Part shown: in pieces, positions 1-7,349 of the stretch
Numbering within the stretch: the first letter of the stretch is position 1
Layout: each line of letters starts with the position of its first letter
Assembly (NCBI GenBank): GCA_002418725.1
Contig: DIER01000039.1
Span: forward strand, 1-22,960
Reading direction: 5' to 3'
Source: Acholeplasmataceae bacterium UBA5769
Lineage (GTDB): Bacteria > Bacillota_I > Bacilli_A > Acholeplasmatales > Acholeplasmataceae
DNA length: 22,960 nt
Made by a program: the position numbers and the translations under genes
The notes under the pieces: model-generated
What the model saw: only the letters and a program-made list of their open reading frames with translations
Told to the model about the DNA's origin: nothing
Databases searched by the model: none

Positions 1-108
1 GATTATGCCACCATAGATAGCAATGTTTTTTAAGTTTTTACTTATGAAGTCAATGATGTCAAAGATACTTGGTATATCGTTTAGATCTAAATAAACCAAG
101 CTAATCAC
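1..108 (-). CDS. start of a small hydrophobic protein (partial)
   Basis: An open frame begins at a GTG (106-108) that overlaps the TGA stop of the preceding gene by four bases (GTGA) and runs off the left edge after 36 codons. The visible residues (starting MISLVYLDLND) form an amphipathic, hydrophobic N-terminus with the pattern IPSIFDIIDFI and, at the edge, IAIYGGII, which looks like the start of a membrane segment. In filamentous phages the small multi-spanning minor coat protein (pVI) follows the adsorption protein and precedes the Zot-type ATPase. This position and character would suit such a protein, but that is inference from 36 residues. The GTG start rests mainly on coupling, because the ribosome-binding site is poor. 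Confidence 0.55.
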   Translation of the reverse strand, partial: MISLVYLDLNDIPSIFDIIDFISKNLKNIAIYGGII

Positions 109-1892
109 CCCATGACTGAAATGATGATGAGTGCGATGATTCCAATGATGATCAACACTGCTAGAATCTTCTTAGGGTTATGAAACAAACTTACTGCTGA
201 CGATCCAATTCTATCAGCTGTAGTTAGTATGAGTGATAATGCGACAAAGGCTGCTATACCAATGCCGACATACATCAATACTTTAAGCAAATCTAAATCA
301 GGTGTAAGTCCTGGTATTGAGATCAAGACATCTTTTTCCTGGAGTGAGCCTGGGTTAAAGACGACGTTTATGTTTTCTTCAGAGATTGTGTACACTTCTC
401 CTTCGGTCATATATCTGAACTGAATGATATTAAACGCAGGATCTTCTTCCATGTTCACTTCAATGCCTTGCATGAAGAGTTTATTGAAAGTCCCCAAGTG
501 CAGTTTCCATAGCGTGAATTGACTCAGATTAATTCCTGTAAAAGTGTCGTAATACGCATAATATGCAGCGTTGATTTCGTTGGTGAGTGATAGTGATGGT
601 GAGATAACCTGTTGGATCTCCTGGATGCTTCCTGTAAACAATGCTTCCCCTTGGACCAACTGTTCTCCGGAGAGATACATCAAAGCTGCAGTGATTGGAG
701 TTCCAATCAAAAAGATAGGGAGTCCGATACCTGGAATCATCCCACCGATGATCGTCGCTGTAGCTGAGAATGCAGCTGCAGAGAGCTGCCACGAGATATT
801 ACCAGGATTTATATTGTCAATTTCTAGCACCTTAAAATAAGGCTTCCATTCACCTTTAGCACCGATGTATGGTACATATCGATATTGCATTGAAACTGTC
901 GCAGAGAGTAATTTATCGATGACAAATTCATCAACATAGAAGTAGGCATAATGATTGTTTCCAGCTTCTTCTCTCACGTAGATATGGACATTGAACTCGT
1001 CGATATTTGAGATTTCATTGGTCTGCAAATTCCAGATGGTATAAGGGACAAAGGTTTGTGTCTTCACATTGCGAGTGGTAAACATGCTTGTCTCACCACG
1101 ATTAAAGACAATGAACTTACCACCTTGATAACTGTAGTAGAACGCTTCAATCGAATCTTCAAACAAGCTCATATCTGTGCTTGGAGAAAAAGTGTATGAC
1201 AGCTGATAAACCCCGTTATATTGAATATCGAAGTTCACCGTGTTTCCATTGACATTCCATGATACATCCGCCATCCCTTTGGTGTTGTCATAGATGGAAC
1301 CTGAAGTCGTTGGAAGTTGCTCAAAAGAGATCGGATTTTCCGGATCCGGATCAATCACGATTGGATTATAGTACACGGTGAAATTCATGTACGTCTTGAT
1401 CGAATCATTGACCATTGTTCTTATTTGAGTAACATCGCTGTATCCAACATAATTTTCATTCAATGCTATATAAATCCATAGGTTGTTTCCCTTAAACTGA
1501 CCAAGGTTTGCCGGATTACCTAGGGCATCAACAAGAATCATCTCTGAATTAGTAGATCCATATTGAAAGTAAAAAATCGCAAGCGTATTTGCGTCATTGT
1601 TCTTTGATGTGACTCTTACTCTTGATGTGTATTTCGTGTTACTTATGACAAAGATTTGCTTGACTGAACCACCGTAAAGCATCATGGTGTTCACCCTGAA
1701 TTCAGAGTCATCAAAATCGATTGAAATGGGTTGACCTGTGATAAGTGAAGAGGATGGGCTGTTCCACTGGCTCGATAGACTTATCGTGGTGACATCAAAA
1801 AGATTCTTTTCAACCTGAGATCCATCAACCCATGATTGAACTGCAAAAAATGCGACGAACACCACGAGGATGAGCGTGATTAATTTTTTCAT
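105..1892 (-). CDS. large membrane-anchored ectodomain protein with internal hydrophobic segment
   Basis: The 595-aa product has a clear signal peptide (MKKLITLILV, hydrophobic to about residue 19). A long beta-rich, polar ectodomain (25-365) follows, then an unusual Ala/Gly/Ile-rich hydrophobic stretch (about 371-407, containing IIGGMIPGIGLPIF). A second ectodomain part (408-530) is followed by two C-terminal transmembrane segments (534-557 and 575-594). The start overlaps the stop of the upstream gene by ATGA, and its own stop overlaps the next gene, so it is an internal cistron of the structural operon. I do not recognise the family. The layout (signal peptide, ectodomain, internal apolar segment, C-terminal anchor) suits a virion surface or entry protein, or a membrane assembly protein. 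Function is unproven. Confidence 0.85.
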   Translation of the reverse strand: MKKLITLILVVFVAFFAVQSWVDGSQVEKNLFDVTTISLSSQWNSPSSSLITGQPISIDFDDSEFRVNTMMLYGGSVKQIFVISNTKYTSRVRVTSKNNDANTLAIFYFQYGSTNSEMILVDALGNPANLGQFKGNNLWIYIALNENYVGYSDVTQIRTMVNDSIKTYMNFTVYYNPIVIDPDPENPISFEQLPTTSGSIYDNTKGMADVSWNVNGNTVNFDIQYNGVYQLSYTFSPSTDMSLFEDSIEAFYYSYQGGKFIVFNRGETSMFTTRNVKTQTFVPYTIWNLQTNEISNIDEFNVHIYVREEAGNNHYAYFYVDEFVIDKLLSATVSMQYRYVPYIGAKGEWKPYFKVLEIDNINPGNISWQLSAAAFSATATIIGGMIPGIGLPIFLIGTPITAALMYLSGEQLVQGEALFTGSIQEIQQVISPSLSLTNEINAAYYAYYDTFTGINLSQFTLWKLHLGTFNKLFMQGIEVNMEEDPAFNIIQFRYMTEGEVYTISEENINVVFNPGSLQEKDVLISIPGLTPDLDLLKVLMYVGIGIAAFVALSLILTTADRIGSSAVSLFHNPKKILAVLIIIGIIALIIISVMG

Positions 1893-2608
1893 GCAATCAC
1901 CTTCTTCTTATGCTTTTTTGTCACAATTTTCCATATCTTGTACATAACAAATCCAAATGCACCAATCACGATTAAACTGATGAATAGATCCACCATCTTT
2001 GAAAAATCAGATTGTGGTGGTTGAAAGATGATATCTGGTATGAACATGTTCGTGTCTTCTGTGACATAGATATAAATGGTGTCGACGATATCGACTCCAG
2101 CTGAGTTCACCAAACGGAACTCAAAGACAAACTGACCGACCGTGCTTTCGTTCCCGGTATACGTGTTTGAAAGTATCATCATCTGTGTTGTCGATGTGAT
2201 CTCGATGTGTCCGGTCTTCGACAAGATCTGAATGATTTCACCAGGGGTGAGAACTTCAGTCTTTTTCACGTGAATGTTTTTATAGTTTGAAACAGCAATC
2301 ACGTTTCCAAGCTCAGGCACAACGATCACAGTGAGATTCTTTGTGACCGTTGTTTGTCCATCTGTAGCTTGTAGTATGATCGTGTGCGGTCCGATGATGT
2401 TACCATAACCGGTATATTCATCCTGGATGACCTGAACTTGACCAAGTCCAGAGCTGTATAGTCCGAGGATATCTGAGATCGTGACGATATGATTCTGCTG
2501 CTTATGAATGACATCAGGACCAATGATTCCAGTGCTTGATGCCATCGTATGGATTGAGCCTGTCAGCGTTATGATGAACAGCAGGACAAGCACTGATATC
2601 TTTTTCAT
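1889..2608 (-). CDS. type I membrane protein with two Ig-like domains
   Basis: The 239-aa product carries an N-terminal signal peptide (MKKISVLVLLFIITLTGS) and two related beta-sandwich-like repeats (about 27-98 and 102-185). These share the pattern of the Ig-like repeats in the neighbouring 909-aa protein (NIIGPHTIILQATD compared with NIIGEYHITYSATD). A single transmembrane helix (about 208-228) and a short Lys-rich cytoplasmic tail (KKHKKKVIA) follow. The ATG shares its A with the TAA of the upstream spike gene, and the stop overlaps the next gene by four bases, so the three are translationally coupled. The shared repeat fold suggests it works with the spike-like protein at the cell or virion surface. 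No enzyme motif is seen. Confidence 0.85.
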   Translation of the reverse strand: MKKISVLVLLFIITLTGSIHTMASSTGIIGPDVIHKQQNHIVTISDILGLYSSGLGQVQVIQDEYTGYGNIIGPHTIILQATDGQTTVTKNLTVIVVPELGNVIAVSNYKNIHVKKTEVLTPGEIIQILSKTGHIEITSTTQMMILSNTYTGNESTVGQFVFEFRLVNSAGVDIVDTIYIYVTEDTNMFIPDIIFQPPQSDFSKMVDLFISLIVIGAFGFVMYKIWKIVTKKHKKKVIA

Positions 2609-5337
2609 TATCTTCTTCTCCCTCCAAATTTCTTTGGTGATAAAGCTGCGCTAAGGATTGATAAAACGATAAGTCCACCCAGTGCAATGCCTACGATTTG
2701 AAGTGTTGTTAAACCTTCACTCGTCGCTGGTGGTGGAGTGGTACCTCCACCCGCAAGTGTCCACTTCGCATATAACGTCATGTCTGCAGTAACTTCACTT
2801 GCGAATAGATAAAGTGTTGTCAATGCTTCATCGGTGTACCAACCCGAGAAGACATAGCCTGTTCTTGTCGGAGCTGTAGGCGCAGAAACCGGTGTTCCAT
2901 CTGTAGAGATTGATGGAACGAATGATCCACCATTCGAGTTGAAACTCACGGTGTACATGCCAGGTTCCTCTAATGAAAGATTGTAGACAACAAGCGTCAC
3001 GGTTAAGGTCTCAGATTGTCCGGTGATACCAAACACGAGATTATAAGTTCCGATGTCTTGAGACTGCTGGTATTCATCAGAAACAACGTATAGATTAGAA
3101 GCTTGTGTGTCCGTAATGAATCCGGAGAGCTGAAGCGTATTGATGATCTGATTTGTCGATAGCTGAACAGCTTGATCAAGCGTGATTAAGAAGTTGTTTG
3201 TTGCATACCAAATCGGTGGGATATTATCTGTAACAATAATGGTAACTGATCGTTGTGCAGAGTTTCCTGATGCATCAATAGCTCTGAAGACGATAGTATA
3301 GGTTCCTGGTACATTGGATTTGCCACCATAGGTTGAACTCATAACCATGAATGAACCGGATACATCACCGTCAATCTCATCCAATGCTGTGAGTTGAGCC
3401 ATTATTTGTGCAGTGGTTAAAATCGTGTTGTAACTCTTCGTGATAACCGTTGGTCCAGTGATAACTGGAGGAACATCATCGACTACAATCACTGTACGCG
3501 TCATAGTCGCTGTATTACCTGATGCATCTGTAGCTGAATAGGTGATGTGGTATTCACCGATGATGTTATAGTTTGCTGTGTATGTATCTTCAGATACGGT
3601 TGCATTTACATTTCCATCATGACCATCGCTGATCACAACTGTACTTGTAAACGTTCTTAGTGTTTTATAGCTCTGGTAGATAACATCATTCCCAAAGTTA
3701 AAGACTGGAGCTATCTGATCGATAACCATGACATAAACAGTGAGATAAGCTGTGTTATTCGATGAGTCAGTAACTCGATATTTGACTTCGTACGTACCAA
3801 CAGTATTCTTGTTTGGTGTATAGCCATCTGATACAAGTTGAATTGATGATGTTAAGTTCCCATCAACCTCATCCCATGCATAGATGTTAGATCTAATTGA
3901 TGTTTCTGTGACAGGTTGATGATAGCTAACGGTAAAGTATTGCTGTCCTTCGATGATCGGTGATGCATCGACAAAAGGTTCATTGGTTCTCACTTCAAAA
4001 CCATTGATAAAGACATCAGAGTTCATGTATGGTCCGAGCGTATCGGTGAACTCAACTCCGATGATGTCGATGTAAAAGTTAAAATCGCCCAGAGCTATGA
4101 ACTCAACGCGTAAAGTGATATCGATGGATGAAGGAGCTGCAGTCCAGTTCTTAACAACGGTTTCACCATTTCTTAAACGGTACTCGATAGGTGTACCGAA
4201 TGGAGATACAAGTGTTTTTGTTTCACCTGGTGATGGTGTTGGATCTTCTGCAAACCAATAACCATTATTCTCAAACCATCCTGAAGGTAGCACTTCAAGA
4301 GAGCTTGTTCTGATCTCAAATCCTTCATAGTTGATTGGATCTAAATACGGACCAAATGAGTCCTCATAATTATCTCCAGTGATTTCTAGGTAGTGATTAA
4401 AGTCACCCACACCAACCATCTCGATACGCATGGTGACCTGGAATGTCGAGGGAGCAACCGTCCAATCCTGGATGGTGTTCCCGGAAATGATCAGACGATA
4501 CTCTAAGGGATTTCCAAATGGTGATGTAACCGTGATGGATTCACCGCTTGCAGGTGTTGGATCGTCAAGCTTATAGTAAGTCCCATCTTGTGTCCATCCC
4601 GTGGTGTCAGGAGCTTCTGAAGATGATTCAGCTGCAATGATGATGACGTTTGAATACTCGAACGTATTATCAACTTCGCTATAATCCATTCTCAGCCCTA
4701 TAACATCCCTTACCACTGCATCATGAATACTGAAGTAGAATCCATATGCATCATGACCATAACTGACTATAAAACCAACTCCAGGATCACCATTATAAAA
4801 TGATAGTCTTCCATTTGAATAAACTGTGATTCTTGTTGGATCATTATTTAGCACATCATAGAAATATGCTTCATTAGTTCCTTGTTCTGGTTCTGTGTGC
4901 ATTTGATATCCCCATGCTGTAAATGAATCAGGATTATCAGAAACAATGATAACGATATCCAATCCAATAGAATTAAGAAGTCCACTTGGAGCGTGAGGAT
5001 GTGTTGACGAATTAAACTCTGCATTTTCTTCGCTTGGCCAGTTTGATATTCTAAATATCCCATCAGTAGCATATTCATCCAATCTAAGATCGACAACTGG
5101 CCAATCATTAATTTCATCATCATATGGATAGAGTTCAACTCCATATTCATAAATCTTTAATCCACCAACAAAGATGATAGTTTTCGACAGATCGAGGTCA
5201 TCTGGTAAATTGTGAGTGGTATCTGATGCAGTGAACGCATAGACCGTAAAACCAGGATCACCAGATGCGTAAGCACTTGGTGAAAAAAGCATGAAGCTCA
5301 TCAAAAGCATGAGCATAGAAAGCAATAATTTTTTCAT
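2608..5337 (-). CDS. modular spike- or adhesin-like surface protein
   Basis: The 909-aa product starts with a signal peptide (to about residue 25, ending SAYASG) after a strong ribosome-binding site (AAAGGAG). An N-terminal domain of unknown fold (26-243) precedes two tandem copies of a 100-residue module (about 247-345 and 352-451; each has DPTP, SPFG and an FEIRT/FEVRT end). Four Ig-like repeats of the HYR/DUF5011 kind follow (about 457-795; DxxDG and YxVTD/SATDASGN patterns), then one InlB B-type repeat (796-860, NSNGG to LYAKW), a Gly/Thr/Pro linker, one transmembrane helix (877-898) and a basic tail, KKFGGRRR. There is no LPXTG, consistent with a wall-less host. It is the second gene of the structural operon, 94 bp after the coat-like gene, where filamentous phages carry the receptor-binding pIII. 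Adhesion or receptor binding is inference. Confidence 0.9.
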   Translation of the reverse strand: MKKLLLSMLMLLMSFMLFSPSAYASGDPGFTVYAFTASDTTHNLPDDLDLSKTIIFVGGLKIYEYGVELYPYDDEINDWPVVDLRLDEYATDGIFRISNWPSEENAEFNSSTHPHAPSGLLNSIGLDIVIIVSDNPDSFTAWGYQMHTEPEQGTNEAYFYDVLNNDPTRITVYSNGRLSFYNGDPGVGFIVSYGHDAYGFYFSIHDAVVRDVIGLRMDYSEVDNTFEYSNVIIIAAESSSEAPDTTGWTQDGTYYKLDDPTPASGESITVTSPFGNPLEYRLIISGNTIQDWTVAPSTFQVTMRIEMVGVGDFNHYLEITGDNYEDSFGPYLDPINYEGFEIRTSSLEVLPSGWFENNGYWFAEDPTPSPGETKTLVSPFGTPIEYRLRNGETVVKNWTAAPSSIDITLRVEFIALGDFNFYIDIIGVEFTDTLGPYMNSDVFINGFEVRTNEPFVDASPIIEGQQYFTVSYHQPVTETSIRSNIYAWDEVDGNLTSSIQLVSDGYTPNKNTVGTYEVKYRVTDSSNNTAYLTVYVMVIDQIAPVFNFGNDVIYQSYKTLRTFTSTVVISDGHDGNVNATVSEDTYTANYNIIGEYHITYSATDASGNTATMTRTVIVVDDVPPVITGPTVITKSYNTILTTAQIMAQLTALDEIDGDVSGSFMVMSSTYGGKSNVPGTYTIVFRAIDASGNSAQRSVTIIVTDNIPPIWYATNNFLITLDQAVQLSTNQIINTLQLSGFITDTQASNLYVVSDEYQQSQDIGTYNLVFGITGQSETLTVTLVVYNLSLEEPGMYTVSFNSNGGSFVPSISTDGTPVSAPTAPTRTGYVFSGWYTDEALTTLYLFASEVTADMTLYAKWTLAGGGTTPPPATSEGLTTLQIVGIALGGLIVLSILSAALSPKKFGGRRR

Positions 5338-5398
5338 AAGATTCTCCTTTTTAAGGTTGTTTTTTATTTTTAAGCTTTTCAGCTGAAAGACGACATGA

Positions 5399-5420
5399 GA
5401 GGGCGTTGTGAAACACCCTC
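5399..5420 (-). promoter_or_regulatory. intercistronic hairpin after the coat-like gene
   Basis: On the minus strand the mRNA can form a 7-bp stem (GAGGGTG with CGCCCTC, one G-U pair) with an 8-nt loop, 12 bp after the stop of the 78-aa gene. No U-run follows, so it is a weak or non-classical terminator, or an mRNA-stabilising or processing site. It would let the coat-like cistron be made in excess over the spike gene. A separate 12-bp palindrome, TTTCAGCTGAAA, lies at 5377-5388. Confidence 0.4.
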
Positions 5421-5431
5421 ACGAACTGCCC

Positions 5432-5668
5432 TTATTTCTTGAGATAGAGATAAGCGCCACCGATAGACAAAACAACCAATGCTAGCAAGTACACGATATA
5501 ATCCATGATGAATGTCATCGCTGTGATGTGCCATTCAATGAACTTCTGCCATGCTGTAGCTGGTGTGGCTGCTGTGTAAGGGAGTTGGCTGAAAAGTACG
5601 AACCAAAATCCTACAAAAACAAAGAAAAATACCAACGCCAACAGCAATCTCTTGTTACGCTTTTTCAT
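5432..5668 (-). CDS. small coat-like membrane protein, resembling filamentous phage major coat protein
   Basis: The 78-aa product has a basic N-terminus (MKKRNKR), a hydrophobic signal-like segment (8-27), an Ala/Thr-rich stretch with signal-peptidase-like sites (TAATPATA, 32-39), an amphipathic segment, one transmembrane helix (about 57-75) and a Lys-Lys end. After cleavage a mature peptide of about 39-45 residues would remain. Its helix, DYIVYLLALVVLSIGG, resembles the pVIII segment EYIGYAWAMVVVIVGA of Ff phages in spacing and chemistry. The ribosome-binding site is strong (AAGGAG, 8 nt from the ATG). It is the first gene of the structural operon and is separated from the spike gene by a hairpin, as gene VIII is. 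The resemblance is by eye; a small holin-like or secreted-peptide role is possible. Confidence 0.85.
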   Translation of the reverse strand: MKKRNKRLLLALVFFFVFVGFWFVLFSQLPYTAATPATAWQKFIEWHITAMTFIMDYIVYLLALVVLSIGGAYLYLKK

Positions 5669-5757
5669 GAGGGTTCTCCTTCCTAAATGTGTGTGATGAT
5701 GTTTGCACCATCCACCTATCGAATATCATAGATATTAAATCACTGCAAACGCATCTC

Positions 5758-5787
5758 ATAAAAGTTTACTATGTGTAAATCTGCCAA
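5758..5787 (-). promoter_or_regulatory. candidate promoter of the structural operon
   Basis: On the minus strand TTGGCA (5782-5787) is separated by 18 nt from TTTTAT (5758-5763), about 90 bp upstream of the coat-like gene. It matches the -35 consensus well and the -10 modestly. A weaker alternative further downstream is TTGCAG, 17 nt, TGA-TATTCG (extended -10). The upstream 58-aa gene has its own terminator, so some promoter is required here. Confidence 0.35.
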
Positions 5788-5894
5788 TAGGGTGTGTATA
5801 CTTTAGCTAAACTAGTCCGGTGAATTAATGCAGATAATCATGGGGATCAAATGATCTCGATTGCTCAGAACGCGCCTTGATTCACATAAATAAC

Positions 5895-5916
5895 AAAAAA
5901 AGCTGATCGCTCAGCT
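5895..5916 (-). terminator. intrinsic terminator of the 58-aa gene
   Basis: On the minus strand AGCTGA-GCGA-TCAGCT forms a perfect 6-bp stem with a tetraloop, followed by seven T. The gene's TGA stop lies inside the stem (AGCTGA). Confidence 0.85.
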
Positions 5917-6087
5917 TCTTCTGACCACAACACGTGCAACCTTCTCATAGCTCACATCAATCACCTGGCATAAAACGTAGAGATCCCCATGGAGAGAATC
6001 GGAAATGATATTTCCTTCTTCATCCATGATGATCACATCTGCAGTCCCCTTCTCCAGGTGAAAATCGAGCAGCTCTTCGAGATTCAT
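5911..6087 (-). CDS. 58-aa protein of unknown function, single-gene unit
   Basis: A complete frame runs from ATG (6085-6087) to a TGA inside the terminator stem. The product begins MNLEELLDFHLEKG and contains DVIIMDEEGNIISD and VSYEKVARVVVRR: mixed beta-rich, acidic in the middle, basic at the C-terminus, with no membrane segment. A near-consensus promoter lies immediately upstream (TTGATT, 17 nt, TATGAT) and would give a very short leader with only a weak GAG-type ribosome-binding site. The dedicated promoter and terminator, and its place between the replication and structural blocks, suggest a regulator or a small nucleic-acid-binding protein such as a single-strand-binding or switch protein. 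I do not recognise the family. Confidence 0.7.
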   Translation of the reverse strand: MNLEELLDFHLEKGTADVIIMDEEGNIISDSLHGDLYVLCQVIDVSYEKVARVVVRRS

Positions 6088-6105
6088 GTCATCATCTCAG
6101 CATAG

Positions 6106-6134
6106 ATCATAAAGAATGAGTTCAAGCCAATCAA
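6106..6134 (-). promoter_or_regulatory. sigma-A-type promoter of the 58-aa gene
   Basis: On the minus strand the -35 TTGATT (6129-6134) and -10 TATGAT (6106-6111) are 17 nt apart. This predicts transcription starting near 6099, about 12 nt before the ATG at 6087. Confidence 0.65.
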
Positions 6135-6218
6135 TCACAAGGCTTTGAAAAATCGTTTTTAAAAGGCTTTTTGTTTTTGATGAATGAGATATCATCCATG
6201 TTTGCGTGTCATCTTTCA

Positions 6219-6326
6219 ACCATGGTTTGATGTCCATGGTCGCGTTGGAAGTGAGGTACGAACGACCTCAGAACTTAAAAACGCTTTTGTATCCTTAGTT
6301 GCTACCAAGGGTGTAAGCAGTACACC
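6219..6326. repeat. cluster of three stem-loops
   Basis: First, ACCATGG/CCATGGT (6219-6240, 7 bp). Second, a compound hairpin at 6242-6284 with nested arms GCGTT/AACGC, AAG/CTT and TGAGGT/ACCTCA around the loop ACGAACG. Third, GGTGTA-AGCAG-TACACC (6310-6326), whose AAGG foot could instead pair with CCTT at 6293-6296. The structures are possible in either strand, so they could act as single-stranded DNA (origin or packaging signal) or as a structured RNA. Confidence 0.6.
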
Positions 6327-6463
6327 TTCTCAATGGGAGTTGCATCTGATCCTTCATCTCTTTTGATTCTCAATCCGATCTGATAAACAACAATAGAATC
6401 ATCATGCTTAATGCTTAAAACTAAACCTTAAAGAGAAACATTAAAGCATAAAACCTATTTTGC

Positions 6464-6517
6464 GTACATGGTATCTAGACTAGTACATGGTATCTATTCG
6501 AGGGTAGTACATGCTAT
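6464..6517. repeat. iteron-like direct repeats
   Basis: GTACATGGTATCTA occurs exactly twice (6464-6477 and 6483-6496). A third, partial copy, GTACATGCTAT, lies at 6507-6517. Starts are 19 and 24 bp apart. Repeats of this kind bind an initiator or repressor. The nearest candidate binder is the winged-helix protein encoded at 6671-7342. Confidence 0.6.
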
Positions 6518-6533
6518 TGAAATGATAGCAAAC

Positions 6534-6568
6534 AAAAAACTCCAGGAGGGGGGGATGACCTGGAGTTT
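6534..6568 (-). terminator. intrinsic terminator of the replication operon
   Basis: A perfect 10-bp stem (AAACTCCAGG/CCTGGAGTTT) encloses a 12-nt loop and is followed on the minus strand by a run of six T. It lies about 100 bp after the stop of the last gene of the 10909-6671 operon. The loop contains a homopolymer of seven G on the plus strand. Confidence 0.85.
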
Positions 6569-6670
6569 CTTAGTATTTCAGACGTATGAGATAGAAAAGT
6601 ATCTCGTTCGACGTCTATTTAGTTGTTTTTAGGATGCGCTAAAAGGCGTTTATCACGCCTGGACAATGAT

Positions 6671-7342
6671 TTAGTTGTTAAACCCACCAATATCGATGTC
6701 ATCGTAGAAGCTGTCGATGATATCCTCTAGATCGCCATCAAAGGCAACCTGAAGCTCATCAGGTGTTAAAGTGATCGCTACACGTTTAAAATAACGCATC
6801 TGCGCTTCCGTATATGCTTTGTATGACTTGCTCATCGCAAGCTTCTTCATGTTGACATAATCGACAACGGTATACATCTTTTTCCGGACGAGACGACGTC
6901 CACGAGATGCACCGTAGTTATTCTTATCCTTTGATACATCAATCTTTCTAGGAAGAGATTTGTATTCTTCGCTTTCGAGCGATACGATGCGCAAGTACTC
7001 GATAACCTTCGGTGTGAGCTCTAGCTTACGCCCGTTGACGAGTTGAATCGAAGGATCCTTGATGTTGTACTGTGCGACCACATATCCGTCCTGGATAAGC
7101 TTTTGCATGGACTGCTTAACTGTAGAGAGAGAGACTTCGATCTGATAGTGTTCTTTCATGTACTTGACTATCCCGGTATTTGAGAATGTTAGCACGCCAA
7201 AAGACCGCTTGAAGTAGATGAATAAGTGCAGCATCTTAACCCACCATTCCACCTTTGGATTACGGTAAAAAATGACTTCTCGTCCTTTGCCTTGGAAATA
7301 CGTATTGACTTTGATGTTTGGAAATGACGATAGTGTTGGCAT
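6671..7342 (-). CDS. winged-helix DNA-binding protein, putative replication initiator or regulator
   Basis: The 223-aa product has a predicted winged helix-turn-helix at about residues 40-100: LTFSNTGIVKYMKEHY then VSLSTVKQSMQKLIQDGYV, the latter resembling a recognition helix and wing. A basic middle follows (RGRRLVRKKMY, about 148-158), and the C-terminus is acidic (DLEDIIDSFYDDIDIGG). It is the last gene of the operon, seven bases after the DnaB/DnaD-type gene, and it lies next to the iteron-like repeats. In the DnaB/DnaD loader family a winged helix (DDBH1) and the DDBH2 domain are normally fused; here they may be split into neighbouring genes. It could be the origin-binding initiator or a repressor. 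Confidence 0.8.
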   Translation of the reverse strand: MPTLSSFPNIKVNTYFQGKGREVIFYRNPKVEWWVKMLHLFIYFKRSFGVLTFSNTGIVKYMKEHYQIEVSLSTVKQSMQKLIQDGYVVAQYNIKDPSIQLVNGRKLELTPKVIEYLRIVSLESEEYKSLPRKIDVSKDKNNYGASRGRRLVRKKMYTVVDYVNMKKLAMSKSYKAYTEAQMRYFKRVAITLTPDELQVAFDGDLEDIIDSFYDDIDIGGFNN

Positions 7343-7349
7343 TTATCTT

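Larger units (their letters stand above)
6088..6670. other. 583-bp gene-free region, candidate origin or packaging region
   Basis: No convincing gene lies here. The region holds, from left to right: the promoter of the 58-aa gene; a run of stem-loops at 6219-6326; an AT-rich stretch (about 6370-6460) with an imperfect inverted repeat (ATGCTTAATG at 6404-6413 against CATTAAAGCAT at 6439-6449); three iteron-like repeats (6464-6517); a 6-bp hairpin (TGCTAT/ATAGCA, 6512-6530); and the terminator of the replication operon. An AT-rich block beside iterons, next to replication genes, is a common origin layout. The hairpin cluster recalls the intergenic region of filamentous phages. Function is inference. 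Confidence 0.55.

Noticed and set aside
571..840. Plus-strand open frames opposite the surface-protein genes and within the pho operon
   Set aside because: They are antisense shadows of well-supported genes, with no ribosome-binding sites or domain matches.
5377..5388. Palindrome TTTCAGCTGAAA as a terminator
   Set aside because: The stem is only 4 bp once a loop is allowed, and the following sequence is A-rich rather than T-rich on the coding strand.
6184..6366. Plus-strand 60-codon open frame in the gene-free region
   Set aside because: It has no ribosome-binding site, lies across the stem-loop cluster and has no recognisable domain; the base pattern is explained by the inverted repeats.
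6547..6558. Run of seven G followed by ATG, resembling a phase-variable tract or ribosome-binding site
   Set aside because: It is the loop of the operon terminator and no gene follows it.
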